Source: Pseudomonas sp. KUIN-1 (GTDB taxonomy: Bacteria; Pseudomonadota; Gammaproteobacteria; Pseudomonadales; Pseudomonadaceae). From it: a stretch of 64,000 nt of DNA. Where the stretch lies: the NCBI RefSeq assembly GCF_009176725.1, contig NZ_AP020337.1:3851501-3915500 (forward strand), written 5' to 3'. The notes beneath the pieces are model-generated. The model saw only the letters and a list, made by a program, of their open reading frames with translations, was not told the origin of the DNA and did no database searches. The position numbers were made by a program, and so were the translations under genes. This document shows positions 52,879 through 61,254 of the stretch, piece after piece (the first letter of the stretch is position 1; the number at the start of each line of letters is the position of its first letter).

Positions 52879-53495
52879 GATTGCGCAGTTCCGTCTTCGT
52901 TCGGCTGGCGGCCGCCGGTAATCATCGGCAGCAAGGTACTGGGCACCAGCACGACCAGCAGCAGATGGACGATGACAAACGCGCCGATGGCGGTCATCGC
53001 CCCGAAATGTATCCAACGGGCGAAATCGAATCCGCCCAGCAGACTGACCAGCCATTGAAATTGCACCGGCTTCCAGATGGCCAGGCCGGACAGCACCACC
53101 AATACGCCCATGGCCAGCACCAGCCAATACATCAGTCGTTGCACGGCGTTGTAACGGCCTTTGACGTGGACCAGGCGAAAATGCAGCGCGTCATTCATGT
53201 CACGCGTCACTTCGGACGGCCGTACCGGCAGCAGATCGCGCTTGAAATGGCGGCTGAACACGCCATACAGCACATAAATCAGACCGTTGATGACCAACAG
53301 CCACATCACCGCGAAGTGCCAGGCAATGGAACCGCCCAGCCAGCCGCCGAGTGTCAGGAATTTGGGAAAGGTGAACGGCATCAGTGGTGATGCGTTGTAA
53401 ATCGCCCAACCGCTCATGAACATACAGACCATGCCCACGGCATTGACCCAGTGGGTCAGGCGCACCGGCCACGGATGAATGGGGCGGGTTTTCAT
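52875..53495 (-). CDS. Cytochrome b561/hydrogenase-type membrane subunit
   Basis: A 206-residue membrane protein with four helices and haem-ligand histidines in RLTHWVNAVGMVCMFMSGW, IAWHFAVMWLLVING and ARWIHFGAMTAIGAFVIVHL. It should deliver quinol electrons to the molybdopterin enzyme that follows. This differs from the classical MsrQ partner, which is a ferric-reductase-like protein. AGAGGGA lies before the ATG at 53495. Confidence 0.87.
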   Translation of the reverse strand: MKTRPIHPWPVRLTHWVNAVGMVCMFMSGWAIYNASPLMPFTFPKFLTLGGWLGGSIAWHFAVMWLLVINGLIYVLYGVFSRHFKRDLLPVRPSEVTRDMNDALHFRLVHVKGRYNAVQRLMYWLVLAMGVLVVLSGLAIWKPVQFQWLVSLLGGFDFARWIHFGAMTAIGAFVIVHLLLVVLVPSTLLPMITGGRQPNEDGTAQS

Positions 53496-53569
53496 GTCGA
53501 GATCCCTCTGATCAGGCATGGAAGAGGCTATCAGGGGCAGCCTTGTGCCCCTGATAGCCCTGGCGGTGA

Positions 53570-54175
53570 TTACATCGGCGGTGTGAAACCGTCCTTGCCG
53601 ACGGCAACACCGCGAGCGGACTTGCCGTCGTCAGCCGGGAATACCACGACCTTCGCGCCTTTGGTCAACTGGTCAACCTTGCCTGGCTCGACGTAGGCGA
53701 CAGGCACATCCTGCGGCACCACCAGTTTCTTCTCGCCACCTTCATACTTGACGATGAGTGTGCGGCCATTGGTGTCGGCCAATGTGCCAACGGTGCCATT
53801 GGTCATGGTGCCGGTGCTGCCATCCGCGTTTTGCCAGCCATAGTGACCTTCGCCGCTGCCTTTGAGGCTCGCCTCAAAAACGGTCACTTCCAGCGCTTCC
53901 AGCGTGCCGTCAGATTTCGGTTTCGCTGCCGAACCGACAAAACTGCCGTCTTTGATTTGCTTGAAGTCAGCTTCGGACACAAGACGAATACCGGTCTTGT
54001 CAGTCAGCTTGATACTTTCGTGCTGACCCGAACGGGTGGTGAAGTCGAGGGTGTCGGCGCTGACGCTGTCGACGGTCCCGCGCATGGGTTTGACCACCTT
54101 CATGTCGGCAGCCTGGGTCATGACAGCGGCACTGAGCAACAGCAGGCCGAACGTAGTAGAGAGTGCAGTCTTCAT
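53570..54175 (-). CDS. Periplasmic protein with DUF5666-like repeats
   Basis: A 201-residue protein with a signal peptide (cleavage near TQA-AD) and beta-rich segments typical of DUF5666-type proteins: RGTVDSVSADTLDFTTRSG and LVVPQDVPVAYVEPGKVDQL. The function is unknown. It lies 74 bp upstream of the cytochrome b gene in the same direction and is divergent from the response regulator, so it is probably the first gene of a three-gene redox operon. Confidence 0.75.
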   Translation of the reverse strand: MKTALSTTFGLLLLSAAVMTQAADMKVVKPMRGTVDSVSADTLDFTTRSGQHESIKLTDKTGIRLVSEADFKQIKDGSFVGSAAKPKSDGTLEALEVTVFEASLKGSGEGHYGWQNADGSTGTMTNGTVGTLADTNGRTLIVKYEGGEKKLVVPQDVPVAYVEPGKVDQLTKGAKVVVFPADDGKSARGVAVGKDGFTPPM

Positions 54176-54246
54176 CGGTACTTCCTTGGCAGGTGAGATC
54201 TGAAAGCCATCCTTGCACCGCTACCGGCACCGTAGAATGACCGGGC

Positions 54247-54264
54247 AATGACATTTTTGTCATT
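54247..54264. promoter_or_regulatory. 18-bp dyad, likely response-regulator box
   Basis: AATGACATTTTTGTCATT has perfect 7-bp arms around four bases. It lies midway between the DUF5666-like gene and the divergent response regulator. HprR of E. coli binds an 18-bp site of the same 7-4-7 layout next to msrPQ, and Cop/Cus-type boxes look alike. Confidence 0.6.
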
Positions 54265-54345
54265 CGCCGGACACCCTGTCGGCAACTGGTTAGACTCCGG
54301 CATCGGCGCAACAAGGGCGCCAGGAAAAGCGTAGCGGACAAAACG

Positions 54346-55035
54346 ATGCATATCCTGCTAATTGAAGATGACACCAAAACCGGCGAATACCTGAAGAAGG
54401 GACTGGGCGAATCCGGCTACGTGGTCGACTGGACGCAGCACGGTGCCGACGGCCTGCATCTGGCGCTGGAAAACCGCTATGACCTCATCGTGCTGGACGT
54501 GATGCTGCCAGGCATCGACGGCTGGCAGATCATCGAAGTCCTGCGCGCCAGGCAGGACGTGCCAGTGCTGTTTCTGACCGCGCGCGACCAGTTGCAGGAC
54601 CGGATTCGCGGCCTGGAACTGGGTGCCGACGATTATCTGGTCAAGCCGTTTTCCTTCACCGAACTGCTGCTGCGCATCCGCACCATCCTGCGCCGCGGCG
54701 TGGTACGCGAGGCGGACCACTTTCATCTGGCCGACCTGGAACTGGACCTGCTGCGCCGCCGCGTAACGCGCCAGCAGCAGGTCATCGTGCTGACCAACAA
54801 GGAGTTCGCTCTGCTGCACCTGTTATTGCGCCGCGAAGGCGACGTACTGTCCAGGGCACAGATCGCCTCGGAAGTCTGGGACATGAATTTCGACAGCGAC
54901 ACCAATGTCGTGGACGTCGCCATCAAGCGCCTGCGCAGCAAGGTCGACCTGCCCTACCCGGTCAAGCTCATCCACACCGTGCGTGGCATCGGTTATGTGT
55001 GCGAGGTGCGGCCATGCGACGCCAGCCTTCCCTGA
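54346..55035 (+). CDS. OmpR-family response regulator (HprR/CusR-like)
   Basis: A 229-residue response regulator: receiver domain about 1-115 with the phosphoacceptor aspartate in LIVLDVMLPGIDGW and LVKPFSFTELLLRI, then an OmpR-type winged helix (about 130-225; LTNKEFALLHLLLRREGDVL, DTNVVDVAIKRLRSKVD). It belongs to the heavy-metal/HprR subgroup. Position beside the MsrP-like operon and the dyad suggests control of these genes in response to copper or oxidative stress. It overlaps the kinase gene by 22 bp. Confidence 0.92.
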   Translation: MHILLIEDDTKTGEYLKKGLGESGYVVDWTQHGADGLHLALENRYDLIVLDVMLPGIDGWQIIEVLRARQDVPVLFLTARDQLQDRIRGLELGADDYLVKPFSFTELLLRIRTILRRGVVREADHFHLADLELDLLRRRVTRQQQVIVLTNKEFALLHLLLRREGDVLSRAQIASEVWDMNFDSDTNVVDVAIKRLRSKVDLPYPVKLIHTVRGIGYVCEVRPCDASLP

Positions 55036-56402
55036 CCCTGCGCTCGACCCTGGCCTTTGCCCTGGTGGCGATGCTCACCGTCAGCGGCGCAGGCCTGTAC
55101 CTGTATCAGTCAATCGAAGAAACGGTCATGCAGCGCAGCGACCATGCCGTGCTCGCGCGGCTGGACCACTTTCGCAAGCTGTTGCGCTATGACCTGACCA
55201 TGGGCAACCTCAAGGGCAGCCCGCAGCTGTTCGAGAACATGCTCGACAGCGAAGAAGACATCTTCATCATCGGCGAGCCGGGCAAGTCACCGGTCATCTC
55301 GGTCAATCCGCAGCACGCGCCCCTGCCGGAGCTGCCGACCGTGGCGCAGGACCAACCGCTGCGGGTCGATGACCTGCGCAGCGGCATGAGCCTGCAAGGC
55401 GTGCCGTTGCGCGCTGCCGCCGTCCAGGTGATGTCCAACGGTGTCGAAGTGCGCTTGCAGGCTGCGCACCTGATGGTCAAGGAAATGGCCATGCTCGCCA
55501 GTTTCCGTCAGCGTATCTATATAGCTGTGGCCCTGGCGTTTCTGATCACCGCAGCCCTGGGTTATGTGCTGCTGCGCCGCGGCTTGCGTCCGCTGCGCAG
55601 AATGGCCGCCCACGCTGCCGCCATCACCCCGGCCAGCCTGCACAAACGCCTCGACAGCCGCGATACGCCCGTCGAGCTGCAACAACTGAGCGACGCCTTC
55701 AACGCCATGCTTGACCGTCTGGACGATGGCTACCGGCGCCTGATGCAGTTTTCTGCCGATCTGGCCCATGAAATCCGCACACCGGTCGGCTCACTGATGG
55801 GCCATTGTCAGGTCGCCTTGCGCCAGAACCGCAGCGCCGATGAATATCAGGCGCTGCTGGCCTCCAATCTGGAAGAGCTGGAGCGCATCTCGCGGCTGGT
55901 GGAAAGCATTCTGTTTCTGGCACGGGCGGACGAAGCCAAGGCCGCGCTGGAACGTCAGGCGCTGGATATGCATGACGAACTGCAACGGGTCGCCGGCTAT
56001 TTCGAGGGGCTGGCCGAAGAACGCAACCTGACCCTGAGCACCCACGGACAAGGCACGCTGCTGGCCGATCCGATTTTGCTGCGGCGTGCATTGAGCAATC
56101 TGGTCGCCAATGCGATTCGCTACGCTGATGAAGACAGCGAGATTCTGATGCGAGTGACGGCTGTGGACAGGCACTGGAAGATCGATGTGGAGAATCAGGG
56201 ACCGGTGCTGCCGGAGGCCACCCTCGCACGCTTGTTCGATCGTTTCTATCGCGGTGACGCCTCACGCCATGAGCGCTCGGATTCCAACGGCCTGGGGCTG
56301 GCGATCGTCACGGCAATCATGCAACTGCACGGCGGTCGGGTCGAAGTCGCTCAACCCGCCGTCGGCAGAATCTGCTTCAGTCTGATATTCCCAGCGGCCT
56401 GA
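55014..56402 (+). CDS. Sensor histidine kinase (HprS/CusS-like)
   Basis: A 462-residue membrane kinase: helix about 9-30, a periplasmic sensor region to about 160, a second helix, HAMP (RRGLRPLRRMAAHAAAITP), then HisKA with FSADLAHEIRTPVGSLMGH, an N-box NLVANAIRYADE and a G-box NGLGLAIVTAIM. It resembles heavy-metal sensor kinases. The ATG at 55014 has GAGG seven bases upstream; a GTG five codons earlier is less likely. It is co-transcribed with the regulator. Confidence 0.9.
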   Translation: MRRQPSLTLRSTLAFALVAMLTVSGAGLYLYQSIEETVMQRSDHAVLARLDHFRKLLRYDLTMGNLKGSPQLFENMLDSEEDIFIIGEPGKSPVISVNPQHAPLPELPTVAQDQPLRVDDLRSGMSLQGVPLRAAAVQVMSNGVEVRLQAAHLMVKEMAMLASFRQRIYIAVALAFLITAALGYVLLRRGLRPLRRMAAHAAAITPASLHKRLDSRDTPVELQQLSDAFNAMLDRLDDGYRRLMQFSADLAHEIRTPVGSLMGHCQVALRQNRSADEYQALLASNLEELERISRLVESILFLARADEAKAALERQALDMHDELQRVAGYFEGLAEERNLTLSTHGQGTLLADPILLRRALSNLVANAIRYADEDSEILMRVTAVDRHWKIDVENQGPVLPEATLARLFDRFYRGDASRHERSDSNGLGLAIVTAIMQLHGGRVEVAQPAVGRICFSLIFPAA

Positions 56403-56421
56403 AGCCTGCAGTGCGCAAGGA

Positions 56422-57090
56422 TCAATTCTTTTTCTCGTGGGCAATGGCCAGCTTGTAGAACGTGGCCGAGCCGCCTTCCGTGGTGTAGCCGGTATTGTCC
56501 TGGGTATAGACCCCTGCCTTGAAGTAGAACAGTTTGCTGGCCCAGGCTGAATCCAGCTTGGCGTACCAGACCGCGTCAAAGGCATTGACCGTCAGATCGC
56601 CAGACGGCGACAGGTTGATGGTGTAGTTGAATTGCTTGTTGAGCGGCACACCCTGCGCAATGTTGATGACCTCGATTTCCGAGTCCGGCGTACGACGAAA
56701 CTTGGCGACGATATTGCCGGTCTGCAGCTTCTCCTTGTACTGGTACTCCACCTTCAGCAGCGGTTCGGTGCTCTGGTAGCAGTGGATCTGACCGATCACG
56801 ATCTTGCCGCTGGAAGGCACCTGATCGACCTCCAGGGTCGCGCGCAGAAAATTGTCGGCACTGGAGTAGGCCCAGTTGAACACCCTTCCGTCCGAAGTCG
56901 TCTCGCGCAATTCGGAACGCGGGTACTTGGCGTTTTCGGTGGTTGAACCCGTTACCGGTGCCCAGAAAAACAGCGTATCCCCGGACTGAAAGTAGCCATC
57001 CCGATAGCCCTTTACCAACTTGGGGGTTTCGATAATGGTCGCGGGGCTTCCGACAGGGACGGAGAGATTCCAGGTAGCAAGGTCGATCAT
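56422..57090 (-). CDS. Alginate lyase, polysaccharide lyase family 7
   Basis: A 222-residue PL7 lyase with the three family motifs YPRSELRE (arginine and glutamate of the active site), IVIGQIHCY (QIH) and YFKAGVYTQ. It cleaves alginate by beta-elimination. No signal peptide is visible, as in the P. aeruginosa homologue PA1167. The ATG at 57090 starts MIDLATWNLSVPVG, the usual N-terminus. The frame upstream begins with TTG. It is convergent with the sensor kinase. Confidence 0.92.
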   Translation of the reverse strand: MIDLATWNLSVPVGSPATIIETPKLVKGYRDGYFQSGDTLFFWAPVTGSTTENAKYPRSELRETTSDGRVFNWAYSSADNFLRATLEVDQVPSSGKIVIGQIHCYQSTEPLLKVEYQYKEKLQTGNIVAKFRRTPDSEIEVINIAQGVPLNKQFNYTINLSPSGDLTVNAFDAVWYAKLDSAWASKLFYFKAGVYTQDNTGYTTEGGSATFYKLAIAHEKKN

Positions 57091-57566
57091 CGCGTAGCTC
57101 GCAAGGTGCGCATCGCGCACCAACTGAATGGCTCTGAAACGGGTGTGCTGGCCCGTTTGGTCATCCAGACTATCGGCTTAATCGTTTATTTTTTAAACAG
57201 ACTCGACAACGCTTTGGCGTCAACAAACCGTCTAAAATCGGCCAATGCCATTACTACGATATCAATTGTTACGATGCGGCCATGTGCCACTCTCAAGCTG
57301 CAAGCATTGATTCACGTGAAGAAGTGTTTTGTGAAGTGCGTCATTTTTTTGAATGTATCGAGGCCGATACAGCGCAAAAAACCGCAAATTCCCGACAGAC
57401 GGTAGCAGTTATCTTCAGGATAAATGAACTTCCATTGCCCGGAGCTGACCAAGGCGGCCCTTTTAGAGCGTCACGTCGCCTCGAAACGCGCTCTTAACGG
57501 GCAGAAAAGAAACCACCTCCGCCTGGCGGCTGCGGGTTGACTGTAAGCAGTTGTTACGAGATATTA
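57091..57566. other. AT-richer intergenic region
   Basis: Nearly 480 bp with no supported gene. Two short overlapping plus-strand frames have no recognisable content. The region probably holds the alginate lyase promoter. Confidence 0.4.
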
Positions 57567-57595
57567 GTTAGCAAGCTATTTATCTCCCTGCTAAC
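57567..57595. promoter_or_regulatory. Inverted repeat before marR
   Basis: GTTAGCA (57567-57573) and TGCTAAC (57589-57595) form a perfect 7-bp dyad in an AT-rich promoter region 36 bp before the marR start. It is a candidate operator of the MarR regulator. Confidence 0.5.
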
Positions 57596-57630
57596 AATAT
57601 CGCTCCTAACTAAATTCCTGGTGTTTTTCC

Positions 57631-58083
57631 ATGTCTGTCGAAGCCTTGCATCGGACAATCAGCAGTGGTCTGGTGGCCGCGTCTCGCCAATGGCGACGCA
57701 TCTGCCAGAACACGCTGGTGACCTATGGCATTTCCGAAGCCTGCGCAGGTCCGTTGCTGGCCATCGCACGTCTGGGCGATGGCGCACATCAGGTGAAAGT
57801 CGCCCAGGCGGCCGGCATGGAAAGCCCGACGCTGGTGCGTCTGCTTGATCAGCTGTGCAAGGCTGACATCGTTTGCCGCACTGAAGACCCGAATGACCGC
57901 CGCGCAAAGGCCTTGAGCCTGACGCGCAAAGGTCGCGAACTGGCCTGTTCGATCGAAGCCGAACTGACTCGCTTGCGCGCCGAAGTGCTGCAAGGGCTGC
58001 AACCTGCCGACCTGGAAGCCACGTTACGGGTGTTACAGGCGTTTGCCGATGCGGCGCAGCGCGAACACGGGGGCCAGGCTTGA
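57631..58083 (+). CDS. MarR-family transcriptional regulator
   Basis: A 150-residue MarR protein with the winged-helix segment VKVAQAAGMESPTLVRLLDQL and the wing EDPNDRRAKALSLTRKG. It is the first gene of the efflux operon; its stop overlaps the TTG start of the FUSC gene. It probably represses the operon until an aromatic or phenolic compound binds. Confidence 0.92.
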   Translation: MSVEALHRTISSGLVAASRQWRRICQNTLVTYGISEACAGPLLAIARLGDGAHQVKVAQAAGMESPTLVRLLDQLCKADIVCRTEDPNDRRAKALSLTRKGRELACSIEAELTRLRAEVLQGLQPADLEATLRVLQAFADAAQREHGGQA

Positions 58084-60167
58084 ACGGATTTTTCTCCAGC
58101 GTTCCACCTGCACGCGACTGGTTCTACGGTGTACGCACCTTCGGCGCGTCGATGCTGGCGCTGTACATCGCATTGTTGATGGAAATGCCCCGCCCCTACT
58201 GGGCAATGGCCACGGTGTACATCGTCTCCAGCCCCTTCGTCGGCCCGACCAGCTCCAAGGCCCTGTACAGAGCCGCCGGAACCCTGGCCGGTGCCGCAGC
58301 ATCGGTGGTGCTGGTGCCCATGTTCGTGCAGACGCCCTTGTTGCTGGCCATCGTGGTCGGGCTGTGGACGGGCACCCTGTTGTTTCTGTCCCTGCACTTG
58401 CGCACCGCCAACAGCTACGCATTGATGCTGGCCGGCTACACCATGCCGCTGATTTCGCTGCCGGTGGTCGACAACCCGCAGGCTGTTTTCGACATCGCGG
58501 TGTCGCGTACCGAAGAGATTTTTCTCGGCATCATCTGCGCCGCTGTCGTGGGTGCGATGTTCTGGCCCAGACGCCTGGCACCGGTGTTTCAGGCCACCAC
58601 GGAAAAGTGGTTCAGTGACGCCGCGACTTACAGTCAGCGCTTTATCAGCCGCACCTGTCAGCCCGAAGAAATCGGCACACTGCGAAATTCGATGGTCGGC
58701 AGCTTCAACTCGCTGGAAATGATGATCGGCCAGTTGAGCCACGAAGGCGCCCGCAAGCAAACCGTGCGCAATGCCAATGAACTGCGCGGCCGGATGATCC
58801 ACCTCTTGCCGGTCATTGATGCGCTGGATGACGCGCTGTGGGCGCTGGAGCGACGCACACCCGAGCTGCTGGCCAGCGTCAGACCCTTATTGCACAAGAC
58901 TTGCGACTGGCTCGAAAGCACTGCCGACGGGCCGCAGGTGGAGCAATGGCAGCAGCTGCATCGTGATCTGCAGAGCCTGCAACCGGACTCCGCGCAACTG
59001 GACGATCGCGATCAACTGCTGCTCTCCAATACGCTGTTCAGGCTGGGCGAATGGATCGACCTGTGGCTGGATTGCCGAACCCTGCAATACGCGATCAAGA
59101 CCGACGACCAGTCACAGTGGCGCGCGGTCTACCGCCACTGGCGCCTGGGCCGTCTGACCCCGTTTCTCGACCGCGGTCTGATGCTCTATTCGGTGACTTC
59201 GACGGTGCTGGCGATCATCGCCGCGTCGGTGTTGTGGATTCTGCTCGGCTGGAAAGATGGCGCAAGTGCCGTGGCACTGGCGGCGGTGTCGTGCAGCTTC
59301 TTCGCCGCCATGGACGACCCTGCTCCGCAAATCTACCGGTTCTTTTTCTGGACCCTGCTCTCGGTGGTGTTCGCCAGCCTGTACCTGTTTGTGGTGCTGC
59401 CCAACCTGCATGACTTCCCGATGCTGGTGCTGGCCTTTGCCGTGCCGTTCATTTGCGTCGGCACCCTGACCGTGCAGCCGCGCTTCTTTCTCGGCACGCT
59501 GCTGACCATCGTCAACACCTCGTCGTTCATCAGTATCCAGAGCGCTTATGACGCGGACTTCATGAACTTCCTCAACGCCAACCTGGCGGGTCCTGTCGGA
59601 CTGCTGTTCGCCTTCATCTGGACCCTGGTGTTCCGCCCGTTCGGCGTCGAACTGGCGGTCAAGCGCCTGACCCGGTTCAGCTGGCGTGACATCGCCAGTC
59701 TCAGTGAAAACGCGTCTCTGGCCGAGCATCGGCGCATGGGCGTGCAAATGCTCGACCGCCTGATGCAACAACTGCCGCGCCTGACGCTCACCGCCCAGGA
59801 CACCGGGATTGCCCTGCGTGAACTGCGCGTCGCGCTGAACATGCTCGACCTGCTGGCCTACACCCGCCGTGCCACGCCTGCGGCTCAGGTGCTGTTGCGT
59901 CAGGTGATCGACGAAGTCAGCGGCTATTTCAAACTGTGCCGCAAGGCCGGTGAACGGCTACCCGCGCCCAGAGGCCTGCTGATGGCCATGGACCGCGCAC
60001 GCCGTTCACTGACCGATCAGGAGATGGGCGACAACCCGGCCCGACTGCACCTTCTGCATGCCCTGAGTGGCCTGCGCCTGGCTCTGCTGCCGGGGGTCGA
60101 GATCGTCACCGTGGGCGGGGAACTGACCGAGCAACTGCCGCATAACATCGATGGAGCGCCCCTGTGA
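58080..60167 (+). CDS. FUSC-family efflux pump subunit (AaeB-like)
   Basis: A 695-residue inner-membrane protein with two sets of about five to six helices (about 20-170 and 360-520) separated by a cytoplasmic domain, the FUSC/AaeB layout. The start RPYWAMATVYIVSSPFVGPTSS is family-typical. It probably exports aromatic carboxylic acids or related toxic compounds. It begins with TTG in a four-base overlap with marR and ends in a GTGA overlap with the DUF1656 gene. Confidence 0.9.
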   Translation: MNGFFSSVPPARDWFYGVRTFGASMLALYIALLMEMPRPYWAMATVYIVSSPFVGPTSSKALYRAAGTLAGAAASVVLVPMFVQTPLLLAIVVGLWTGTLLFLSLHLRTANSYALMLAGYTMPLISLPVVDNPQAVFDIAVSRTEEIFLGIICAAVVGAMFWPRRLAPVFQATTEKWFSDAATYSQRFISRTCQPEEIGTLRNSMVGSFNSLEMMIGQLSHEGARKQTVRNANELRGRMIHLLPVIDALDDALWALERRTPELLASVRPLLHKTCDWLESTADGPQVEQWQQLHRDLQSLQPDSAQLDDRDQLLLSNTLFRLGEWIDLWLDCRTLQYAIKTDDQSQWRAVYRHWRLGRLTPFLDRGLMLYSVTSTVLAIIAASVLWILLGWKDGASAVALAAVSCSFFAAMDDPAPQIYRFFFWTLLSVVFASLYLFVVLPNLHDFPMLVLAFAVPFICVGTLTVQPRFFLGTLLTIVNTSSFISIQSAYDADFMNFLNANLAGPVGLLFAFIWTLVFRPFGVELAVKRLTRFSWRDIASLSENASLAEHRRMGVQMLDRLMQQLPRLTLTAQDTGIALRELRVALNMLDLLAYTRRATPAAQVLLRQVIDEVSGYFKLCRKAGERLPAPRGLLMAMDRARRSLTDQEMGDNPARLHLLHALSGLRLALLPGVEIVTVGGELTEQLPHNIDGAPL

Positions 60168-60373
60168 TCGGTGATCTGGATATCAGCGGGATCTTCATCC
60201 CCACGTTCCTGGCGATGATGGGCATCGCCTATCTGCTGTTTCTGGTCGTGCACGCGGTGCTGTCGCGTGCCCACTTCTACCGTCTGGTCTGGCACCGGGC
60301 TTTGTTCAACGTAGGTCTATACGCTTTGTTGCTCGGCGCCGTGGATACTCTAAGTCGATACCTGATGACATGA
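60164..60373 (+). CDS. DUF1656 small membrane protein (AaeX-like)
   Basis: A 69-residue protein with two hydrophobic helices, typical of DUF1656/AaeX, which always accompanies AaeAB-like pumps. GDLDISGIFIPTFLAMMGIA lies at the start. It uses GTG and overlaps both neighbours by four bases. Confidence 0.9.
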   Translation: MIGDLDISGIFIPTFLAMMGIAYLLFLVVHAVLSRAHFYRLVWHRALFNVGLYALLLGAVDTLSRYLMT

Positions 60374-61254
60374 AAAAACCGATACTGACACTGGGCCGCG
60401 TGGTCCTGACCCTGCTGGTTGTCACCCTGGCCGCCGTGGTCGTATGGCGCATGGTGATGTATTACATGTATGCGCCGTGGACGCGCGACGGGCATATCCG
60501 CGCCGATGTCGTGCAGATCGCTCCGGACGTGTCCGGACTGATCCAGAAGGTTGAAGTCACTGACAACCAGCCCGTGCACAAGGGCCAGATCCTGTTCACC
60601 ATCGATCAGGACCGTTTCCGTCTGGCACTGCGCCAGGCGCAGGCGACGGTCGCCGAACGTCAGGAAACCTGGGAACAGGCGCGCCGCGAGAACAAGCGTA
60701 ACCGTGGTCTGGGCAATCTGGTCGCCCGCGAGCAACTGGAAGAAAGCCAGTCACGCGAAGCTCGGGCCCTTTCGGCGCTGGGCGAATCAAAGGTTGCAGT
60801 GGATGCCGCACAGTTGAACCTGGATCGCTCGGTGATCCGCAGTCCGGTGGACGGCTACCTCAACGACCGCGCGCCCCGCGAACATGAGTTCGTCACTGCC
60901 GGGCGCCCGGTGCTTTCGGTGGTCGATTCGACGTCGTTCCACATCGATGGCTATTTCGAGGAAACCAAGCTCGATGGGATTCATGTCGGCCAGGGCGTCG
61001 ACATCCGCGTCATCGGCGACACAGCGCGGCTGACCGGCCATGTGGTGAGCATCGTTGCCGGTATCGAAGACCGCGACCGCAGCAGCGGCTCGAACCTGCT
61101 GCCCAACGTCAATCCGGCCTTCAGCTGGGTGCGTCTGGCGCAGCGGATTCCGGTGCGGATCGCCTTCGATGATGTGCCTGCCGACTTCCGCATGATTGCC
61201 GGGCGTACCGCGACGGTGTCGATCATCGACGACACCCAGGAGCGCAGCCGATGA
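60370..61254 (+). CDS. HlyD-family membrane fusion protein (AaeA-like)
   Basis: A 294-residue periplasmic adaptor with one N-terminal helix (about 10-32), a biotinyl-lipoyl-like segment APWTRDGHIRADVVQIAPDV, a coiled-coil hairpin (about 85-140) and the second lipoyl half NLDRSVIRSPVDGYLNDR. It links the FUSC protein to the outer-membrane channel. It starts with ATG in a four-base overlap. Confidence 0.92.
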   Translation: MKKPILTLGRVVLTLLVVTLAAVVVWRMVMYYMYAPWTRDGHIRADVVQIAPDVSGLIQKVEVTDNQPVHKGQILFTIDQDRFRLALRQAQATVAERQETWEQARRENKRNRGLGNLVAREQLEESQSREARALSALGESKVAVDAAQLNLDRSVIRSPVDGYLNDRAPREHEFVTAGRPVLSVVDSTSFHIDGYFEETKLDGIHVGQGVDIRVIGDTARLTGHVVSIVAGIEDRDRSSGSNLLPNVNPAFSWVRLAQRIPVRIAFDDVPADFRMIAGRTATVSIIDDTQERSR

